23,837 nucleotides of DNA from RGIG1666 sp045595745. Its GTDB lineage: Bacteria; Bacillota; Clostridia; UBA1381; UBA9506. The notes under the pieces are model-generated. The model made no database searches. It was not told the DNA's origin and worked only from the letters and a program-made list of their open reading frames with translations. Location of the stretch: contig JAZOBB010000146.1 of the NCBI GenBank assembly GCA_045595745.1, positions 1 through 23,837 on the forward strand, in the 5' to 3' direction. The first letter of the stretch is position 1. The number at the start of each line of letters is the position of its first letter. Below, one piece after another: positions 1-6,463 of this stretch. The translations under genes and the position numbers were made by a program.

Positions 1-242
1 CTGTCAACGGTGCAGTGAAAAACCTCAGATGGATCTAATATTACGATATCTCCTTCGCTAATATCATAATGCCTGCCTTCAATTTTTATATTTCCTGTTC
101 CGTGAATAAAATAATAGATTATAAAATTTGTGGTCGAATGAGGATATCCCAAAGTAGAATTTTCTGCAGACATACCTTTAGTGTGAGTAAGAAGATATCC
201 AAAGTTACTGTCGTATGCGGTTTTGTTAAATTCGGTATTCAT
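1..242 (-). CDS. AraC-family regulator, N-terminal cupin part (partial)
   Basis: Reading the minus strand from an ATG at 242 gives an 80-residue open frame that runs off the left window edge. It starts MNTEFNKTAYDSNFGYLL and contains IIYYFIHGTGNIKIEGRHYD followed by ISEGDIVILDPSEVFHC. This is the sensory beta-barrel (cupin) pattern of AraC-type regulators: an HGxGxIxIxGxxYxIxxGDxVxLxP core, with pocket residues that usually bind a sugar or other small ligand. The two-helix DNA-binding domain would lie outside the window. A GGAG ribosome binding site sits 6 nt before the ATG (252-249). The gene diverges from the M20 amidohydrolase across 129 bp, so it may control that gene and itself; this is inferred from position only. 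A plain cupin protein is possible because the HTH half is not visible. Confidence 0.75.
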   Translation of the reverse strand, partial: MNTEFNKTAYDSNFGYLLTHTKGMSAENSTLGYPHSTTNFIIYYFIHGTGNIKIEGRHYDISEGDIVILDPSEVFHCTVD

Positions 243-274
243 AATTGTCTCCGTTAAAATTATATTATAGCAGT

Positions 275-303
275 ATTGTACATAATTTTTCTATAAAAGT
301 CAA
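275..303 (-). promoter_or_regulatory. sigma-A promoter for the AraC-type gene
   Basis: On the minus strand a -35 box TTGACT (303-298) and a -10 box TACAAT (280-275) are separated by exactly 17 nt. Transcription would start near 268, giving a leader of about 25 nt before the GGAG site and the ATG at 242. The assignment is from sequence match only. Confidence 0.6.
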
Positions 304-337
304 TTGTATATTTAATTATATTGTAGTATAGTATAAT
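304..337 (+). promoter_or_regulatory. possible promoter for the M20 amidohydrolase gene
   Basis: A weak -35 box TTGTAT (304-309) stands 17 nt before TATAGT (327-332). A consensus TATAAT lies at 332-337 without a good -35 at the usual distance. Either could serve as the -10. The region touches the -35 of the divergent AraC-type gene, so a regulator bound here could act on both genes. Confidence 0.4.
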
Positions 338-371
338 TATAAAGTAAAAACTTGTATTAAAGGAGCAAAAA

Positions 372-1559
372 ATGTTTACTATCGATAAAGATTACGTTAT
401 AAACCTTCGCAGAGAGATACATATGTATCCCGAAATTGATTTCGATTTGCCGAAAACCGTAGCTTTGGTAAAGCGCGAGCTTGACAGTATGGGAATCCCG
501 TATACCGAAGAATACGGCAAAGGAAGCGTAGTAGGTTACATAAATCCTGAAAAGAAAGGTTTTACAATCGGTTTAAGAGCAGATATGGATGCTCTTAAAA
601 TCGAAGAAAAAACAAATCTTCCTTATAGCTCAAAGCACGAAGGATTAATGCATGCCTGCGGTCACGATGCGCACACAGCGATGCTTTTGGGAGCGGCCAA
701 AGCATTAAAAGAGATGGAAGGGGAACTTAATTGCCGCATAAAGCTTTTATTCCAACCCAGTGAAGAGGGTATTAAAAGCGGCGCAATTATGATGGTTGAA
801 AACGGTGCTTTAGACGATGTAGATATTGTTTCGGGTTTGCACGTATCACGTCTTGAAACGGGAAAGGTAGGCATATGTCCCGGAGAATTTATGGCATCAA
901 GCCGACATTTTAAAATAGAAATTTTTGGAAAAAACGCACATGCAACAGCACCCCACAATGGCAAGGATGCAATAGCGGCTGCGTTTCGTATGTATAATGC
1001 AGTCCAATTAATTATAAGCAGAGAAGTACCTCCGCTCGAGCCGTGTCTGTGCTCGATAAATAAAATTGAGGCAGGAACTGCTCAAAACATTGTTGCAGAC
1101 CACGCAGTAATGCTTGGCACAATGCGAACCTATGATATGAAATTGAGCGAATTTATGTTTGACAGAATTAATAAAATTGCTAAAAGTCTGTCAGATGAGA
1201 TGGGCATAACAATCGAAGTTACAGGTCCCGTTAAATCCGTATGCACATATAACAATCCTTATTTATCAGAATTGATGCGTTCTTCAGCGGCAAAGGTTGT
1301 GGGCGAAGAAAACGTGGTTAAAATCAATAAAAGACTTGGCTCAGAAGATTTTTCACGTATGGCAGAAAAAAGACCGGGAATATTCTTTTATCTTGGCTCA
1401 CAAAATGACGCAAAGGGCATTAATAAGGTAGCGCATAACGGTGACTTTGATGTAGACGAAGGTGCATTAGAAATCGGAAGTAAGGTTTTTGTTCAATTTG
1501 TACTTGACAATCAAAATGGTGTAGATATCGAAAAAGTAAAAAAATCTGATGACAGATAA
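372..1559 (+). CDS. M20 family metal-dependent amidohydrolase
   Basis: The 395-residue protein belongs to the M20D group (hippurate hydrolase, IAA-amino acid hydrolase, AbgB and N-acyl-amino acid amidohydrolases). These cytoplasmic enzymes hydrolyse an N-acyl bond using two bound metal ions. Visible family marks are GLRADMDAL (D71, D73), HACGHDAH with likely ligands C96 and H98, FQPSEEG with E131/E132, H157 in SGLHV, and GSEDFS near the C-terminus. The lid domain is present (GKNAHATAPHNGKDAI), and the length is normal for the family. There is no signal peptide. AGGAG at 361-365 lies 6 nt before the ATG. The gene stands alone between its own promoter region and a strong terminator. The substrate cannot be read from sequence; amino-sugar or peptide N-acyl groups would fit the neighbouring salvage operon, but that is only a guess. 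Confidence 0.9.
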   Translation: MFTIDKDYVINLRREIHMYPEIDFDLPKTVALVKRELDSMGIPYTEEYGKGSVVGYINPEKKGFTIGLRADMDALKIEEKTNLPYSSKHEGLMHACGHDAHTAMLLGAAKALKEMEGELNCRIKLLFQPSEEGIKSGAIMMVENGALDDVDIVSGLHVSRLETGKVGICPGEFMASSRHFKIEIFGKNAHATAPHNGKDAIAAAFRMYNAVQLIISREVPPLEPCLCSINKIEAGTAQNIVADHAVMLGTMRTYDMKLSEFMFDRINKIAKSLSDEMGITIEVTGPVKSVCTYNNPYLSELMRSSAAKVVGEENVVKINKRLGSEDFSRMAEKRPGIFFYLGSQNDAKGINKVAHNGDFDVDEGALEIGSKVFVQFVLDNQNGVDIEKVKKSDDR

Positions 1560-1565
1560 ATATTT

Positions 1566-1618
1566 GAGTTTTTAAAAACCCCTACTGACGGTAGGGGTTT
1601 TTAAAAACTCCTTTTTTT
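1566..1618 (+). terminator. strong intrinsic terminator after the M20 gene
   Basis: A perfect 20-bp stem (1566-1585 with 1591-1610) closes a 5-nt loop TGACG and is followed by CTTTTTTTCT. The core is AAAACCCCTAC/GTAGGGGTTTT. It separates the M20 gene from the next transcription unit, whose promoter begins 7 nt after it. Confidence 0.92.
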
Positions 1619-1624
1619 CTGGGG

Positions 1625-1652
1625 TTGAATTTTATGAGTTAAATGTTATAAT
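1625..1652 (+). promoter_or_regulatory. promoter of the amino-sugar salvage operon (extended -10)
   Basis: TTGAAT (1625-1630) and TATAAT (1647-1652) are 16 nt apart, and TG at 1644-1645 makes an extended -10 (TGTTATAAT). The start site would be near 1658-1660, only about 10 nt before the ATG at 1670. The leader is therefore very short and the AGGTGA ribosome binding site lies at the extreme 5' end of the transcript. Confidence 0.7.
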
Positions 1653-1669
1653 GTAATCAGGTGATGAAA

Positions 1670-2779
1670 ATGAAAGAAAATAAAATTGAATTTGGCAGTA
1701 ACCTTAAAAAAATCAGAAAAAAAGCCGGCATTTCACGAGTAAAGCTTGCAGAAATGATATCTTATTCTGAAAAAGCAATTGAAAAGTGGGAATCGGGCAG
1801 CTCAATACCGCCGGTTACTACAATTTGTAGGTTAGCGGAAATGTTTGAAATGTCGGTAGACTCATTACTCTATGCACCTAAAACTGAGGTTAAATATCTT
1901 TTAGGAATTGATGGCGGTGGAACAAAAACAGAGTTTTTACTGACCGATTCTGCAAAAAAAGAAATTGCCAGAGTTAAGTTAGGGCCGTCAAATCCGGTGG
2001 ATATCGGAATAGAGAATACCAAAAAAATTCTCAAGCAGGGCATAAGACAGGTGTGCGAGGGAATTAGTCTGCGCGAGGTTTCGGTGTTTGCAGGTCTTGC
2101 AGGTGGAATAACAGGGGATAATAAGGCACAAATAAATGCGTTTTTGTCACAATTTAACTTTGCTTTTTATGATAATGGCAGCGACACAGGCAATGCTCTT
2201 TCTGTTGCATTAAAAGGCGAAGACGGCGTTGCTGTAATTATGGGAACAGGTATTATTGCATTTAGTCAGGTCGGCTCAACAAAGCACCGAATTGGCGGCT
2301 GGGGATATCACATAGACCAAGGCGGCAGCGGATATAACTTTGGTTCTGATGCTTTAGATTCTGCTTTAAAATCCATTGATGGAAGAGGCGGCAGCAAGCT
2401 TATAAAAGACTTAATTGAGCAGCATTTGTCAGAGACGTTGCCCAATGCGATTGCAGATATTTATCAAGGTGGAAAGGCATATGTCGCATCTTTTGCACAA
2501 TTTGTTTTTGCGGCATTTAAGCAGGGAGACAAAGAGGCAGAACGTATCATTGATAAAAATGTAAGAGAGGTTGCTCAAATAATTGCGGCGGGCAAAAAGT
2601 TCTTGGATGATGCAAATGGCAAGGTGGTAATTTGCGGCGGCTTGTGTAATTATAAAGAAGAGCTTATGCCGTTCTTTAAAAAATATTTAGGCGAAAATCA
2701 GCAGATAACATTTTCAAACGAGTCAGTAGTAGACGGAGCAATAATGCTTGCAGAAAAAATAAAAAACGGGGGTAATTAA
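1670..2779 (+). CDS. XRE DNA-binding domain fused to BadF/NAGK-type amino-sugar kinase
   Basis: The protein (369 residues from this start) has two parts. Residues about 8-66 are an XRE/Cro-type helix-turn-helix (FGSNLKKIRKKAGISRVKLA, then KWESGSSIPP). Residues about 76-365 are a sugar kinase of the BadF/BadG/NAGK branch of the actin-like fold. The kinase shows the first phosphate loop LGIDGGGTKTEF, the second loop VAVIMGTG, GGWGYHIDQGGSGYNFGSDA in place of the usual GGWGxxxGDEGS, and VICGGL near the end. Characterised relatives phosphorylate GlcNAc, and clostridial MurK phosphorylates both MurNAc and GlcNAc. Being directly before murQ favours MurNAc 6-kinase activity. ATG 1670 was chosen because AGGTGA (1659-1664) is 5 nt before it and the predicted start site is near 1659; GTG 1661 and ATG 1664 have no usable site. 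The HTH fusion suggests an autoregulator sensing its sugar. Confidence 0.85.
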   Translation: MKENKIEFGSNLKKIRKKAGISRVKLAEMISYSEKAIEKWESGSSIPPVTTICRLAEMFEMSVDSLLYAPKTEVKYLLGIDGGGTKTEFLLTDSAKKEIARVKLGPSNPVDIGIENTKKILKQGIRQVCEGISLREVSVFAGLAGGITGDNKAQINAFLSQFNFAFYDNGSDTGNALSVALKGEDGVAVIMGTGIIAFSQVGSTKHRIGGWGYHIDQGGSGYNFGSDALDSALKSIDGRGGSKLIKDLIEQHLSETLPNAIADIYQGGKAYVASFAQFVFAAFKQGDKEAERIIDKNVREVAQIIAAGKKFLDDANGKVVICGGLCNYKEELMPFFKKYLGENQQITFSNESVVDGAIMLAEKIKNGGN

Positions 2780-2781
2780 TA

Positions 2782-3591
2782 ATGCTAAGAACAGAAATGC
2801 GAAATCCTGATACCTATAAAATAGGAGAAATGTCAACAGGCGACATATTAAACACAATAAACAAAGAAAATAACAAAGTAATTGAAGCGATAGATAAGGC
2901 AATGCCTGAAATTGCAGCCGCGTGCGATATGGTAGCAGATGTTATTAAAAACGGCGGAAGAGTTTTTTACATAGGTGCAGGAACATCAGGTCGTCTTGGT
3001 GTTTGTGATGCGGCTGAATGCCCTCCAACATTTGGAGTATCTAAGGATATGTTTAACGGAATAATTGCCGGTGGTTATGACTGTATGCACAGTGCAGCTG
3101 AAAATGCAGAAGATGACTCGAATCTTTCGGTTGAGGATTTAAAAGCACATAATTTTTGCGAAAAAGATGTTGTTATCGGTGTGTCGGCATCAGGCTCGGC
3201 AGCATATGTAATTTCGGCTATCGAGTATGCAAACTCAATCGGTGCAAAATCAATATCTATAACAAACAATCCCGATACCAAAATGGGCAAAACCGCACAA
3301 ATAAATATAAGTGCCGATACAGGCCCCGAGGTAATTACAGGATCAACAAGAATGAAAGCGGGAACAGCACAGAAAATTATACTTAATATGATATCTACAA
3401 CCGCAATGGTTAAATGCGGATATGTTTATGAAAATCTTATGATTAACTTAAAGCCTACAAACAAAAAGCTGACAAAAAGAATGATTGGTATTGTTGTAGA
3501 AATCTTAAAATGCAGTGAGGAAGAGGCAGAAAAGCTACTTAACGAAAATAACTGGAGCATAAGAGCTGTCGTAGACGGAAGGGAGAACTAA
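2782..3591 (+). CDS. murQ: N-acetylmuramic acid 6-phosphate etherase
   Basis: MurQ splits the lactyl ether of MurNAc-6-phosphate to give GlcNAc-6-phosphate and D-lactate in the cytoplasm, a key step of peptidoglycan amino-sugar recovery. The 269-residue protein has the SIS-fold signatures YIGAGTSGRLGVCDAAECPP and GVSASGSAAYV, followed by GSTRMKAGTAQK. Glu79 (in AAECPP) and Glu110 (in NAEDD) match the catalytic pair Glu83 and Glu114 of E. coli MurQ. Compared with the usual length near 300, the C-terminal helical part is about 25 residues shorter: CSEEEAEKLL runs straight into NENNWSIRAVV, so one helix-pair segment is missing. It starts 2 nt after the kinase gene, with GGGGG upstream as ribosome binding site, and ends 1 nt before the hydrolase gene, so all three are surely co-transcribed. 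Confidence 0.95.
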   Translation: MLRTEMRNPDTYKIGEMSTGDILNTINKENNKVIEAIDKAMPEIAAACDMVADVIKNGGRVFYIGAGTSGRLGVCDAAECPPTFGVSKDMFNGIIAGGYDCMHSAAENAEDDSNLSVEDLKAHNFCEKDVVIGVSASGSAAYVISAIEYANSIGAKSISITNNPDTKMGKTAQINISADTGPEVITGSTRMKAGTAQKIILNMISTTAMVKCGYVYENLMINLKPTNKKLTKRMIGIVVEILKCSEEEAEKLLNENNWSIRAVVDGREN

Positions 3592-3592
3592 A

Positions 3593-5338
3593 ATGGGTAT
3601 TTATAAAATTGCAGAGTACGGCGAAAGTAAGTTCCATATTGTAAACCACCAATATTCTGACGAAACAATACGTTTTGCGGCATCAGAAATGCAAAAATAT
3701 CTGCTTATGGCTACAAATGCGGCAATTCCATATTTTTCTGATGATCCACGTTGCCCTATGCGCGGTCCTGAAATAAGAATCGGTGCGGATGTGCGAGGCG
3801 AAACTAAAGTTGAAGAAGATTTGCACGATGACGGATTTTGCATCAGAGGTGTAGGTGAGCATATTACCATCACAGGAAAAACCTCAAGAGGTGTTCTTTA
3901 CGGAGTATATCGTTTTCTTGAAATTTTCTGTAACTACAGATGCTTTACAAAAGATGTTGAAACCATCGACCAAATTGATGTGTTAGAGATTGAGCTTGAT
4001 GAAATAAAAGAAGAGCCTTCATTTGATTTCAGAGACGCATATTTCAGAAATGCTTTTGATGGCGGTTTTGCATCGAAAAATCACTTGAATTCAAGCCTTT
4101 GTGATATATCGGTTGCACGTGGCGGAAGAATGAAATGGTTTAATTTCCACCATTCTTTTAATGACCTAGTTCCTGAAAAAATATATTTTGATGAGCACCC
4201 AGAGTATTATTCTGAAATAGACGGAGAAAGAAAAAGAGCAACTCAGCTATGTTTAACTAATCCCGATGTATTAAAAATTGCAGAAAAGACCTTAAGAAGC
4301 TGGATTGAAAACAACCCCGAATGCAAGGTATTTTCTGTAGCACAAAACGATAGTATGGAATCTTGTACCTGTCCGAATTGTATGGCGATTGAAAAAGAAG
4401 AGGGTTCGCCATCAGGTCCGATTATTCATTTTGTAAATAAGCTTGCAGATGCAATACGTGATGATTATCCGGATGTGCTGTTGCATACCTTTGCATATCA
4501 GCACACATTAAAAGCACCTAAAAAGGTTGTTGCTCGTGATAATGTTATCGTGCGTTTATGCTCGGTTTTCTGTCGCTTTGAAAAGCCGTTTTACGAGCTT
4601 GCACCGCTTAAGCCGGGCGGAGAAGAAGAGCTTTTCGTAAGTTCGCTTAAAGAGTGGAAAAATCACGCAACACAGCTTTATGTATGGGATTATGCCGTAA
4701 ACTTCAGAAACTACTTGCAGCCGTTTGTTAATTTTCATAATCTTGCTAAAAACATTAAGTTTTTTAAAGAAAACGGTGTGCGCGGAGTGCTTGAGCAGGG
4801 CAACTTTGCCTATGGCGGCGGTGCTTGCTTTGATGATATGAAGTCATATATCATAAGTAAGCTGCTCTGGAATCATAATACCGATATTGATGACGAAATC
4901 CATCGTTTTTGTATGGGTGTTTATGGCAAGGCCGCAGGTCCTTTAATGGAGGAATACACTAAGCTTATTGAAGATGCCTGTGCAAGCAGCGAGCTTTATA
5001 TTTATCAGTATCCGGATGTTCCGGCTATCACAGATGAACTGGTAGCTAAAGCCGACGAATTAGTGTCAAAGGCTATTAGTGTTGCAGATTCTGGCGAATA
5101 TCGCAAACGCGTCGAGCGAGAATATTTATCGGTAAGATTCTTAAAGCTTTCAAGACTTGAAATGGATGCACCGAACAGAACAGAAAAAATTAATGAACTG
5201 TTTGATGATATTAAACGTTTCGGAATTACCGAAATCAGAGAGCGTAAATCTTTAGCTGTTTTAAAAGAGCTTATGCTTAAAAATCGTTATGTTAAGGACA
5301 GAACGAATGAGTATTTGTTATATTACATAATGAAATAA
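3593..5338 (+). CDS. cytoplasmic DUF4838 (GH163-like) glycoside hydrolase
   Basis: The 581-residue protein has an N-terminal alpha/beta domain of the type found before GH20/GH67 barrels (about 20-125, with RFAASEMQKYLLMAT and GKTSRGVLYGVYRFLE). The DUF4838 catalytic region follows from about 190, with FDEHPEYYSEIDGERKR, the family mark VAQNDSMESCTCPNCMAIE (C258, C260, C263), then RLCSVFCRFEKP. From memory, CAZy family GH163 was founded on DUF4838 proteins that are secreted endo-beta-N-acetylglucosaminidases acting on N-glycans in Bacteroides. This protein has no signal peptide or membrane segment, so it acts inside the cell. It lies 1 nt after murQ with GGGAG just upstream, so a role on imported MurNAc- or GlcNAc-containing oligosaccharides is a reasonable inference. 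The exact bond cleaved is unknown. Confidence 0.8.
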   Translation: MGIYKIAEYGESKFHIVNHQYSDETIRFAASEMQKYLLMATNAAIPYFSDDPRCPMRGPEIRIGADVRGETKVEEDLHDDGFCIRGVGEHITITGKTSRGVLYGVYRFLEIFCNYRCFTKDVETIDQIDVLEIELDEIKEEPSFDFRDAYFRNAFDGGFASKNHLNSSLCDISVARGGRMKWFNFHHSFNDLVPEKIYFDEHPEYYSEIDGERKRATQLCLTNPDVLKIAEKTLRSWIENNPECKVFSVAQNDSMESCTCPNCMAIEKEEGSPSGPIIHFVNKLADAIRDDYPDVLLHTFAYQHTLKAPKKVVARDNVIVRLCSVFCRFEKPFYELAPLKPGGEEELFVSSLKEWKNHATQLYVWDYAVNFRNYLQPFVNFHNLAKNIKFFKENGVRGVLEQGNFAYGGGACFDDMKSYIISKLLWNHNTDIDDEIHRFCMGVYGKAAGPLMEEYTKLIEDACASSELYIYQYPDVPAITDELVAKADELVSKAISVADSGEYRKRVEREYLSVRFLKLSRLEMDAPNRTEKINELFDDIKRFGITEIRERKSLAVLKELMLKNRYVKDRTNEYLLYYIMK

Positions 5339-5378
5339 AAAATAGCGGTAAAAACAAAAGTTTTTACCGCTATTTTTT
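5337..5378 (+). terminator. bidirectional terminator between convergent genes
   Basis: A 19-bp perfect stem (5337-5355 with 5360-5378) with core AGCGGTAAAAAC/GTTTTTACCGCT has a 4-nt AAAA loop. It is flanked by A and T runs that give a U tract in both directions. It serves the DUF4838 gene on the plus strand and the radical SAM gene on the minus strand, whose stop codon it touches. Confidence 0.88.
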
Positions 5379-6285
5379 ATACTCCCTCGCAATTAAAGTC
5401 TGGAATAAAACTCTCTTTTGCCGTGTTTTTATCTTGAACAAATGCGTTTTCTATGCCTAAAGACAGAGCATAGTCGATAACCTTTTCATATTCAAATGTT
5501 GTTAGTTTCCTGTGCAAATGTGGATGATTTTTCATATTTGGCATAGGTGTATATTGATTCATAATACTTATAAAAATATTATCAGAAAAAGTATTATAAA
5601 GATATTTTATAACCTTTTTTGACTCTTCTATATACCCGGGCAGAACAAGATGCCGCACAATAACTCCCTTCTTAATCATTCCATCTTTTGAAAAATTAAA
5701 CTTTCCTACCTGACGATACATTTCGTTAATTGCGGCTTTTGCAATTTCGGGGTAGTCTGCTGCAAACGAAAATTCTTTTGCGATATCAGAAGAGAGATAT
5801 TTAAAATCAGGTAAATATACGTCAATTAAGCCATCTAACATTTTTAAAGTGTCTACCGATTCATATCCGCTTGTGTTATAAACAATCGGCAAATTTAAAC
5901 CTTTTTTCTTTGCAAACTCTAAAGCATTTATTATATGTAGTGCAAAGTGTGTGGGTGTAACTAAATTTATATTATGTGCTCCTTTTTCTTTAAGCTCAAA
6001 AAATATTTCACAAAGTCTGTCAACAGATATTTTTTTGCCGATATCGGCTTTAGATATTAAATGATTCTGACAATATATGCAACCTAAAGAACAACCCGAA
6101 AAGAAAACTGTTCCCGAACCGTTTTTGCCGGATATTACAGGCTCCTCCCACTGGTGAAGAGCAGCTCGGGATACTATTAAATCGCCATCTGTGCGGCAAT
6201 ATCCAAGCTTGCCGCTATAGCGGTCAACACCGCACTTTCTGGGGCAAATAGCGCACTTTTTTAATTCGTTAAACAAGTTAATCAT
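5377..6285 (-). CDS. PflX-type radical SAM protein (pyruvate formate-lyase activase homologue)
   Basis: The 302-residue protein carries the radical SAM cluster motif GCSLGCIYCQN (C65, C69, C72, the CxxxCxxC form), which binds the 4Fe-4S cluster and SAM. An N-terminal cysteine set, CAICPRKCGVDR with C11, C14, C18 and C30, could hold a second cluster. These and the phrases NINLVTPTHF, YNTSGYES, DVYLPDFKY, VRHLVLPG and MNQYTPMP match the COG1313 family (PflX, AmmeMemoRadiSam-related). Its members resemble glycyl-radical enzyme activases, but most lack a proven partner, and no glycyl-radical enzyme gene is visible here. The start at 6285 was chosen because AAGAAGGG precedes it by a few nt; an ATG 42 nt upstream lies inside an inverted repeat and lacks such a site. 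Confidence 0.85.
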   Translation of the reverse strand: MINLFNELKKCAICPRKCGVDRYSGKLGYCRTDGDLIVSRAALHQWEEPVISGKNGSGTVFFSGCSLGCIYCQNHLISKADIGKKISVDRLCEIFFELKEKGAHNINLVTPTHFALHIINALEFAKKKGLNLPIVYNTSGYESVDTLKMLDGLIDVYLPDFKYLSSDIAKEFSFAADYPEIAKAAINEMYRQVGKFNFSKDGMIKKGVIVRHLVLPGYIEESKKVIKYLYNTFSDNIFISIMNQYTPMPNMKNHPHLHRKLTTFEYEKVIDYALSLGIENAFVQDKNTAKESFIPDFNCEGV

Positions 6286-6301
6286 AACCCTTCTTAAACT
6301 T

Positions 6302-6329
6302 AAATGTACTATTAAATAATAGTACATTT
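6302..6329. repeat. 12-bp inverted repeat upstream of the radical SAM gene
   Basis: AAATGTACTATT (6302-6313) and AATAGTACATTT (6318-6329) are perfect inverse complements around AAAT. The palindrome sits 17 bp upstream of the radical SAM start and about 130 bp upstream of glgB. On the plus strand it is followed by more T residues, so it could also be a weak AT-rich terminator. An operator, an mRNA hairpin near the 5' end of the radical SAM transcript, and a terminator are all possible. Confidence 0.6.
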
Positions 6330-6463
6330 TTTATTATTTAGCAATAATTTTAATTACTTTTTTCAGTATTTAGTTATATTTTTTATTATTTTATCATATA
6401 TATAACAGTTGAGGTATGAATTTTATCACAATGAGAAAATTAATAACGAGAGGCGGTGAAAAA

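Noticed and set aside
662..964. 100-codon minus-strand frame inside the M20 gene
   Set aside because: It is an antisense shadow of a well-conserved gene with no ribosome binding site or recognisable protein pattern.
1661..1669. GTG 1661 or ATG 1664 as the start of the HTH-kinase gene
   Set aside because: The ribosome binding site AGGTGA overlaps them and the predicted transcription start is at about 1659; ATG 1670 has correct spacing.
6286..6327. N-terminal extension of the radical SAM protein (MYYYLIVHLSLRRV)
   Set aside because: It is encoded by the inverted repeat, lacks a ribosome binding site, and the family starts just before the first Cys cluster.
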